DNA from: Calonectria ilicicola
Taxonomy: Eukaryota > Ascomycota > Sordariomycetes > Hypocreales > Nectriaceae
Reading direction: 5' to 3'
Assembly (NCBI GenBank): GCA_020809705.1
Contig: CP085829.1
Coordinates: 2,480,001 to 2,544,000, forward strand
DNA: 64,000 nt
The notes beneath the pieces were generated by a model. The model saw only the letters and a program-made list of their open reading frames with translations, was not told the DNA's origin and did no database searches. The translations under genes were made by a program, and so were the position numbers. Below are positions 57,218-64,000 of this stretch, piece by piece (positions within the stretch are counted from its first letter, which is position 1; every line of letters begins with the position of its first letter).

Positions 57218-57901
57218 CTAATGCTCGATTGCCTGTGTGTATCTGCCAACAGCGAGGCTTCCAACGAAAACTCCAGCCAGCACCGACAGGAAGTAGCCCA
57301 CGTTCATGGTCATGACAGCGAGCATGCTGGATTTTGTATGTTAGCTTTGGTATCTACAAGGCTTGCGGAATAGTGACGATAGTAGCACAGTGAGAGGAGT
57401 AATGACTTACAGGAGATATCCAATACCGACAATGATGGTGTCGAGAATGGCACGGACGGGGTCAACGCTGAAGCGCCATGGGCGAGTGATGCCTCGCTTG
57501 CGCTCGACAACCATGACAGACTCCTCGACGCCGTTGGAGCTCAGGGTCATCTGGCTGGCACCAGGGTCGACGGAAATCTGCTCGGCAAAGGGGACTTTGC
57601 CGTTGACGGCGACATAGCGGCGCTTGGCCTCGCGGTCGATCCAGCGGGCTTCTTGGATTGCCTTGTAGGCGAGGAGGCAGCGACCGACAATGGTGAGAAT
57701 AACGAGGAAGATGCAGGTGCCGGCGTATGCGCCCTCGCTGGACGGGGTCCAAGACGAGGCGTACAGCGGTGTTGCTCGGTTGGTTTGGAAAACCATGGTC
57801 ATGGCACTGCTGCTGCTGTGGCTGTCGCTGCCGTTGCTGGACGAGGAAGAGGACGAAGACGAGTCCATGTCGGACATGTCGTGGCGGGCGAACATGTTCA
57901 T
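57218..57901 (-). CDS. Ctr-type copper transporter
   Basis: Two exons (57901-57411 and 57326-57218) with an 84-bp intron give 199 residues. The N terminus is Met- and Ser-rich (MNMFARHDMSDMD and a nine-Ser run), as expected for an extracellular copper-collecting domain. The first helix is YAGTCIFLVILTIVGRCLLA. The second carries the MxxxM-type signature in exon 2 (MLAVMTMN), and the third has the packing motif G-x3-G (AGVFVGSLAVG). The family forms trimeric pores for Cu(I) at the plasma membrane or vacuole; the size and cytosolic loop fit the Ctr2/Ctr4-like group. The phase-2 intron splits a Leu codon. A heat-shock-element-like site and a copper-regulator-like heptamer occur upstream. Confidence 0.92.
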
Positions 57902-58149
57902 TTTGAAGACGACGAGTGAAGCCCAGCCGGATTTGTGTTTGTTTTAGGAATGATGAGGAGGCGATCAAGCTTGCGAGGATGTTTCGAGGAAATAGGTCAA
58001 ATTTGGTGTTATGCTTTGACGTCGGTCTCACCGAAAAGGTTGTGTGTATGCTGCGGTGCGCCTTGTGTCCCGCCTCCAGAGTCAAAAGGGTTCCTTGTGG
58101 CAGGCGGAGCTTTGCAGCTGCAGCGGTAGCAAAGGGCAAAAAAAAAAAG

Positions 58150-58176
58150 GAGAGAGAGAGAGAGAGAGAGAGAGAG
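58150..58176. repeat. (AG)n microsatellite
   Basis: About thirteen uninterrupted AG units, about 250 bp upstream of the copper-transporter ATG. Confidence 0.95.
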
Positions 58177-58202
58177 TAAGAAGAATGATTGACTTTCTGG
58201 GA

Positions 58203-58228
58203 CCTGAATTCAGAATTCAGGAATGTTC
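58203..58228 (-). promoter_or_regulatory. heat-shock-element-like array overlapping a perfect palindrome
   Basis: Positions 58203-58221 form a perfect inverted repeat, CCTGAATTC, A, GAATTCAGG. Overlapping it, 58216-58228 reads TTCAGGAATGTTC, an exact nTTCnnGAAnnTTCn three-box heat-shock element. It lies about 315 bp upstream of the copper-transporter ATG on the minus strand. Whether Hsf1 uses it is inference. Confidence 0.5.
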
Positions 58229-58492
58229 CGTGGTATTAACTTGCCGCCGTTCGCAAGAATGCTAATCTACGGTGGTGCCGACCGATCGGTGGTTTAGAAG
58301 TCAGTGTTGGTGATGGGAGGGAGGTGCGTGCTGAGGAACGAACGAGAGGGGGGAGCGGAGGCTGTGGTCTCTTTGTATGTCTCGTCTAAACCCTCCAGAT
58401 AGATGCACCTTGATAAGACATAAGACTAGTGCTAGTCCATCTGACGAAGAGAAAAAAAAACCGCGCTCTTTTTTTTTTCGCCTTCTCTTACC

Positions 58493-58499
58493 GAGCAAA
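58493..58499 (-). promoter_or_regulatory. single copper-regulator-like heptamer TTTGCTC
   Basis: On the minus strand TTTGCTCG fits the Mac1-type site TTTGC(T/G)C(A/G) about 590 bp upstream of the Ctr start. Only one copy was seen, and yeast promoters normally need two, so chance is likely. Confidence 0.2.
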
Positions 58500-60093
58500 T
58501 GGTTTATTTGCTTTGTCGCATTATGTGAGGTCTAGACGAATTGTTGCGGCATTGTCCAAGTCCGGCTTGGCTTGGTTGTTTGGGCGCTGGTACAGGTACA
58601 TGGCTGAGGTACCTGCTTCCCCCACAGAGCCATGGTGCAGGAACTGCTCCATGTCATGTCCGCCAAGTATCCATCCAAACCACTGGTGCACCATTTTGAC
58701 TTCCAACCACAACAGAAGCAGCAACAGCATTGTGCATTGTACATAGAGCCTTTCACCGGGGAAAAGATCAAAGTGTCACATGTTGGTCTCGGTTTGATTC
58801 TTGGCTTTTCACCAGTGATTGGAGTCCAAAGGTGCCACAGCTCCCGTCGCCCTTTTGAGTTGGCGAGATTCATTCAATCCTGCACCACCGTCTGTCTACA
58901 CGTCTACACCATCATCGTCTACACCATGACAACCATCAACGTCAAACAGCATTTCCGTCTCACACGACAAGAGACAATTATTTCCGGTTGGTGGCTATGC
59001 CCGCATTCCTCTCTCTCATTGTGGAGCCCCGCAATCTGACACGGCTCAGCGCCATTAGCGATGTCTCAAGTTTGCGAACACCTTCTTTCCGATGGCATGA
59101 GACGGCTAATTGCGTAGGCTCTTTTCCTCTTGCCTGAACGAAACAGCCAAGCAAAATTTTCTTACACAAAATGAAAGTATATGTAAACTACTGCTTTCCA
59201 CTGTGAATATTACCCCCCCATCCCTGATTTTTTTTTTCGACGCGCAAACGACGCAGCCGCGAAACAACCCAAATCCTTTTACGACTCTATGCTCACTCAT
59301 CCTCCCCACCGTGTTACAACGAAGGACTTCGCTCCTCAATAAGCTTGCGAAATCAAGGACCAACCCCCAAACTCAACAGAAACATAATTAACAATATTGC
59401 CCCAAATAAAGGGGGAAATTGGCCCACTAATCCTTCAATAGTGCCCTCTGCGCGACCGAGACGAAATCAATGCCACGTCACCTTGTCCCTTTTGCTAGGC
59501 GTATAACATGATAACTTCGTCTTACAAGCTACGCAGAAAAAAACATACCCTCATGCAATTAAGAGAACAGGTAGGTCATCTGGTCAGACCCGGCCAATCG
59601 CATTTTAGATGTCGATATTGCGTGAGCTGCAGCGACGCACAGTCCAAGACAGTGTATGCGGGCCACCAGAGCTTCGTCTCCCTCGATTAACCTTTCACAT
59701 TGCGTCCGGTGTAATTGAAATAACTAGACTATTAGCCCCAATAACCATCTGGATATGAACAACCCCCTTTACTAGGCTTGCGGCCCGTGGGCTCGGAACG
59801 TCTTCCGTCTAGGTCGACGCTTAGCACTATGCATATCTGCCCGGGATCTAGCCTGTTGTTGTTTAGAGGCCGTGCGACGAAATTTATTGTCCTTTTTTGG
59901 GGGGGGGCTGTAGCTGCATGCATGAATTACGGAGCAGCGGCGGGAATAGATGCGAGAGTCAGCCTTTTCACCATTGCTTCGTTACGTCGACAAGAGGAAA
60001 GGGGCAACTCAGGGGCCGCACTTGAACTCCATATCCGAGCTTGCCCAAGCTTTGTAACAAGCCAGTTCACAGGTGACCAGGAACAATTAGGTG

Positions 60094-60385
60094 CAGATAT
60101 AGTGTGGTTGTGCTTTACAGGAGATTAACGTGATTGTTTCCTATTTGAGCAAATCACCAAGACCAAGTAAGGTCGTTAAATGCAGTTTGGGTCTGCCCCC
60201 TTTGTGGCTCTTGAGCCCCCAGTTGAACCTGCCATTCGCCCTTTTTTCAACTAGACATGATTTGACTATGCTCTACAAAGGATTTAGTTGGCTGTTTCCT
60301 GGTTAGGCAAACCATGAAAGCCCAAGTCAGATCGTTAAATGCAGTTATATCGGCCACCTTCGTGGCCCTGAAGCTTCCAGGAAAA
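60094..60385. repeat. diverged direct repeat, two units of about 135 bp
   Basis: Unit 1 (about 60094-60230) and unit 2 (about 60253-60385) align along their length, with an offset of about 159 bp. The most conserved blocks are TGTTTCCT, CGTTAAATGCAGTT, and a GTGGC(C/T)CT segment 20 bp further on. The remainder matches with many substitutions, so the duplication is old. No coding content is evident. Confidence 0.7.
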
Positions 60386-61662
60386 GTCAAAATCAAACCC
60401 ACCACTTCCTTTTTAACCATACATAAGTATATATAGTTTTCTAGAGGGTGAGCGTATTGGCGCCAGATGAAGCAACGATAAAACCCAAAGCTCAAATCCA
60501 CATACAATCAGCTTTATGGTTGTCATATCATTTACCCACGGCTTCTGAGAAAACAGTGTAATAGGAAGATATTGCCGAGCAAGGCTCAATTATTTCCTTG
60601 TCACTTTTCTTTCATCGACACGCATTAATACGCTTCCATGACGGAGGAAAGGTATGGCTCAGTGCCAAAGGCAGGCGCGTAGGGAGACCCAACATGCAGA
60701 GCCAGACAAAAGGAATTATTAAACTTGCCTGCATATTATATATAAATTGATTCCAGCGCGAGCTCGACTTGGGAGGCAGCACCTATCAATACAACTCGGT
60801 TTTACGCTCATTGGTATGATCTGTCCCACGCAATTAGCTCTCTTATAGCCGTGTACGACACAGCTCTGGGATATATACATCAATTAAATTGAATATATCT
60901 ATGAATTATATAAATAAGACCTTGCAGAGGGTTACGGATTGGCCTCGCTGGTTGGACACCGGTCGAGAGGATTTACCCCTCCATAAAACGTTTCACGTGC
61001 AAGAAACTAGCTACTCCCACACCGAGAATATGTTTCATACTTGAAATTTACATATGCATTCTAATTGACTTTGCTTGCTACTAATGCACGCAGAGGTTGG
61101 ATGATGGATAAGGTCAATAATGAGGTTGGCTGGTCATTTAGGTCAATGAACTCCATTATTGCACTGTATGACTACACATGTGAGTCAAGTGCGCAGTCTC
61201 AAATGCAATATGAGATGCGTAAACTAACCCACAAGGAGGGTTCCTGTGATCAAAGGAATTTCCCGCCCCTTCATGTGAAATTGTTGTTACTTACATCGAG
61301 GCTCTTGCACTCGTCAAAGTCGCAAAGTAGGAAGGAGGGTTGGATGTGCCCTAGATATAGATCCCACAAAGCCCATTGTCATTCTTCATCTTCCAAGTGT
61401 ATCCTATTTGCAACGTTCGTTGGCGGGGAGGCAATCGTGGAAGCGTGTCGTGTCATCACAAGTTGTGTTGAGAGCGAAACTGGACCGAACGCGACCTAGA
61501 AACCTGGTTTGATACAAGGTATCAATGCAGTTTTAAGTTTATATCGCGTTTCACTTTTTTTTATAATTTCAACATGTCGTCAAATAGCCAATGTCGTCAT
61601 GTTGGCGAGTCAAGGGTACATTTTGGTCTCAGTTTTTGTGCAGGGTACGGGGTAGCTGAACT

Positions 61663-61922
61663 TATTTAATAAGTCTTGCTGCGCGCACACATACATTTTG
61701 CTAGGTGTACACATCAAGCTACATAGCCGGGCTTTTCTGGAAAATCTTGGGACAGTCCAAAGAAAGTACTAAAGGCCCAATTTATTTTTATCATAAATAA
61801 GTTTAGAATTATATATAAAATTATTTATTCTATTCTTATTTCTTTATTTTGATGTTAAATACAGGGCCTTATGTGTGCACCCAGCAAAAGGTTTGTGTGC
61901 GCGCAGCAAGACTCTATTTAAT
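61663..61922. mobile_element. MITE-like element, 244 bp, with about 46-bp TIRs and 8-bp target duplication
   Basis: The element (61671-61914) begins with AAGTCTTGCTGCGCGCACAC and ends with its near-complement GTGTGCGCGCAGCAAGACTC. The inverted similarity continues inward for about 46 bp with roughly four mismatches. Both flanks carry the identical octamer TATTTAAT (61663-61670 and 61915-61922), a target-site duplication. The interior is A/T-rich with no ORF, so this is a non-autonomous element. An 8-bp duplication suggests a hAT or Mutator-like transposase; the long TIRs favour the latter. The autonomous partner is not in the window. Confidence 0.85.
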
Positions 61923-62496
61923 TCCTGATGTAGTACATTTTGCTTTTAATATAACTATAGAATAATTGTAGACCAAAAACATAAAGGAGAAGAAGCAAAA
62001 GAAAAAAAATTAGATATTTAGTTTGGGATCACATAATGTCTCGTCTCGTTTCCGTGGGTGGTCTTGTGGTGCCGTTGTCAACATGTTGAATAACGAAGAA
62101 AGCCTCCACAAAGCCTATTTACAAAATACAGGCATGGAAATATAAATCATGATAAATTTTGCGTCACTGATGGTAGTTTTACCTGAAATGAATTATGTGC
62201 ACTAATCGATTGACTTGGTATTCGTTCACAAACATACATCTCGCTGCGTTGCATGACCTCTTCCGACCTTTTATCCCATTCCTCATAACATAGCCCAGCT
62301 AAATCGTCATATCGCAAATGAACCCCGGCGTCTCCGCATCTAGAGCTCTACATGTCCTATATATACTGCAAAATAGAAACGAAAAAAAAAGTCGTGGCTG
62401 CATGTGCTCAGTACTTTGCCAAGGTCCCAGACCCTGGCTTGACAAGTCTCAGCTTGACGCATTCTCCAGACACCTTTTGCTTTCCAGCTCTAAGGC

Positions 62497-64000
62497 CTAC
62501 CAGTATGAACATCTATACCGAGTCAGTTCACGGGGCTTCATCACTGCCCCCCAAAAGTCAACATGTTTTTCAACAAGTTCGTCACCGTATCTTTCCCGGC
62601 CAATGGCCCCCATGACGTTTCTGAGATGGGGGCTAGGGCGCCAGTCTTTAACATCCCAAAGAACCCTTCGCTTCTCTCCATCCTCTCGGTATGCAGGATC
62701 AAGCAGGAACTGCTGGGGGAACATTTCGCTTGGGGCAGCATACCAGACTCCCCAGGGCGAACGTGTTGGCATGGAACGAGCCAGGCCAAGCTCCAAGGAC
62801 ACATGTATCATGGTCATGAGCGAAGCAAGTTTCAGGCATGGCATTTGCGAGCACACTCGCCCAAAGGCTTCGATCAAGGGGACAATGGTTTTATCATCAG
62901 GGACCCACCGGAACAAGCACATGGATGCACCCGATAGCCTCTGGTTTTCAGAGTCGGAGTATTGTAAGGCCGCCGCAATGTCATCCGCTTCACTATAGCC
63001 GTGCCCAGGTGGCATCAGAGTAGCCGACTGGGCAGCGACTGGCGGATCTACATTGTCATCTCCTGGTCGGGCCTGGAAGTACCACCCTCCAGACGGCGTT
63101 GTCATGGTAAACTGGACATCGAGGCGTTCCAACCTCTGCCAGAATGGCTCCACCAGACTCGGCCCTGGACTCGGCCAGAGAAGCGACTGATCCAGGCACC
63201 CTGTGATGGTGAGGCTCTTGAGGCTCTCGAGGTTGCCTGTAGCCTCGCGAATGGCGCAACCGAGTGCATCAGAAGCATTTTCACCTGCAATAGTCAAATC
63301 GGGGGGAACCCACGCGTGGTTCCAAAGCAAGTCCTGGCTCATGCAGACGTGGAGTGTCTGCAGCTCGGTCACAACCGGTAGCGCATTTCGGACAACCTCG
63401 GCTAGTCGAAGCCGGCCCTCACGACGCATTGCCGGGTAGCGTTGTTCGGTATCATCCATGAACCAGCTCCCACTGCGTAAATTTGGCAGTTTGGCCGCGA
63501 TATCCACGGCAGTGCGGTGGGCAAGTGTCCTTTTTGTGATGTTTGTGTTGAATGCGCTGATTGCCGGGACCGTGGGCAACTGATCGGGTTCCAACAGCTC
63601 AATGTATGAGTATTGAAAACGACGATCTTGCAAGTCGCGGCAGACAACTTCCTCAAGACTTCCAGTCTCGACGGGTTCGAGCCTTTCAATGCGTCGAGTG
63701 GCACCACGGCATTCATTGTCAAAGCTGTCTGTAGGGGAGTAGATGGTGTCAAGTTCCAACCGGATCGAATACCTTGTATCCGATCCTTGCCTCTCATCAT
63801 CCCACGACTTGAGAATGTTAAACAACCTCCTCACGGCATCTGTAAAGGCTTTATTGTTGACTTCCCGGTCTGCCTCTCGCTCGAACCGACCTCGAGCCTC
63901 ATCAGGATAGCCGGGGAGGATGACAACAAACCGAATAGTGTTAAGAAAATGGCGACGGCACCCTGTGATTGCTTTTTCAAACTTTTCCAGTTCCGTGCTT
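62497..64000 (-). CDS. F-box-type protein with fungal C-terminal domain of unknown function (5' partial)
   Basis: One open frame runs from the stop at 62497 through the right edge of the window, so the N terminus, where an F-box would be expected, is missing. About 500 residues are visible. The first part reads KFEKAITGCRRHFLNTIRFV near the edge, followed by a segment with RRLFNILKSWDDER, then leucine-rich scattered motifs (SLKSLTITGCLDQSLLW, RLERLDVQFTM). The C-terminal block with RWVPDDKTIVPLIEAFGR and SPWGVWYAAPSEMFP resembles the region after the F-box in large Sordariomycete families (I recall DUF6546, not checked). Such proteins are predicted SCF ubiquitin-ligase adaptors, but many are of unknown function. 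The frame is intact, unlike the F-box relic at 13.8 kb, which is a different subfamily. Confidence 0.75.
   Translation of the reverse strand, partial: STELEKFEKAITGCRRHFLNTIRFVVILPGYPDEARGRFEREADREVNNKAFTDAVRRLFNILKSWDDERQGSDTRYSIRLELDTIYSPTDSFDNECRGATRRIERLEPVETGSLEEVVCRDLQDRRFQYSYIELLEPDQLPTVPAISAFNTNITKRTLAHRTAVDIAAKLPNLRSGSWFMDDTEQRYPAMRREGRLRLAEVVRNALPVVTELQTLHVCMSQDLLWNHAWVPPDLTIAGENASDALGCAIREATGNLESLKSLTITGCLDQSLLWPSPGPSLVEPFWQRLERLDVQFTMTTPSGGWYFQARPGDDNVDPPVAAQSATLMPPGHGYSEADDIAAALQYSDSENQRLSGASMCLFRWVPDDKTIVPLIEAFGRVCSQMPCLKLASLMTMIHVSLELGLARSMPTRSPWGVWYAAPSEMFPQQFLLDPAYREDGEKRRVLWDVKDWRPSPHLRNVMGAIGRERYGDELVEKHVDFWGAVMKPRELTRYRCSYW

Larger units (their letters stand above)
57902..58492. 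other. copper-transporter promoter region
   Basis: Promoter side of the minus-strand Ctr gene. It contains an (AG)n microsatellite at about 58150-58176, the heat-shock-element-like site and palindrome described separately, and, at its left edge, pyrimidine-rich DNA in the transcript direction. Confidence 0.5.
58500..62496. other. 4 kb non-coding stretch
   Basis: No convincing gene. It contains a diverged tandem duplication (about 60094-60385) and a MITE-like element (61663-61922), both described separately, plus A/T-rich patches near 60720-60920 and 61780-61860. The 144-codon ORF at 61065-61499 has no protein-like features. Confidence 0.5.

Noticed and set aside
58493..58499. Copper-regulator heptamer as proof of Mac1-type control
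   Set aside because: A single seven-base match is expected by chance at this window size; it is listed only at low confidence.
61065..61499. 144-codon plus-strand ORF
   Set aside because: Composition is not protein-like, no motif or splice context is present, and the region is otherwise non-coding.

Overview
The window is nuclear DNA of a filamentous ascomycete, most likely a Sordariomycete. Genes carry short GT-AG introns (about 50-100 bp), coding regions are GC-rich, and the recognisable products are typical of that class: a PLS1-type tetraspanin, an Mcm1 MADS-box factor, an RTA1-like membrane protein, a Zn2Cys6 regulator and an NWD-type NACHT-WD40 protein. The order cannot be fixed by reading alone; Hypocreales is a guess. 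Gene models were built by joining exons by hand with a phase check at every junction.

Layout, left to right. A CCCH zinc-finger protein runs off the left edge (1-2368). An RTA1-like membrane protein (3309-4429, minus), a serine esterase of the acyl-protein thioesterase fold (6098-7042) and a tRNA-Thr(AGT) (7245-7316) follow. An accessory island spans about 8-18.7 kb. It holds a NACHT-WD40 (NLR-like) gene interrupted by two in-frame stops and a frameshift, a decayed F-box-type pseudogene, an ORF with a threefold 57-nt coiled-coil repeat, a hairpin-like inverted repeat and a multi-pass membrane protein of unknown function. Housekeeping genes then resume: transaldolase (19221-20804), Tudor-SN (22261-24915), Cu/Zn superoxide dismutase (26415-27494), a zinc-cluster factor (30068-32302) tail to tail with an alpha/beta-hydrolase (32345-33450), a PPN2-like metallophosphatase (33994-35265), COA5/PET191 (36717-37173), a membrane-anchored steryl-ester/acid lipase (37868-39986), D-arabinono-1,4-lactone oxidase (42867-44411) and PLS1 tetraspanin (44819-45614). 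A 7.7 kb stretch with no convincing gene precedes the Mcm1 gene (53324-54354). After it come a Ctr-type copper transporter (57218-57901), a 4.6 kb non-coding stretch, and an F-box-type protein that runs off the right edge (62497-64000).

The housekeeping genes are not an operon or an evident cluster. Three have copper-related roles (Sod1, Coa5, Ctr), but they are scattered and linkage is probably chance. The most unusual items are the thrice-interrupted NLR in its decayed neighbourhood, a 244-bp MITE-like element with about 46-bp terminal inverted repeats and a perfect 8-bp target duplication (61663-61922), a diverged tandem duplication next to it (about 60.09-60.39 kb), a 12-nt micro-exon in transaldolase, and a three-box heat-shock-element match upstream of the copper transporter gene.
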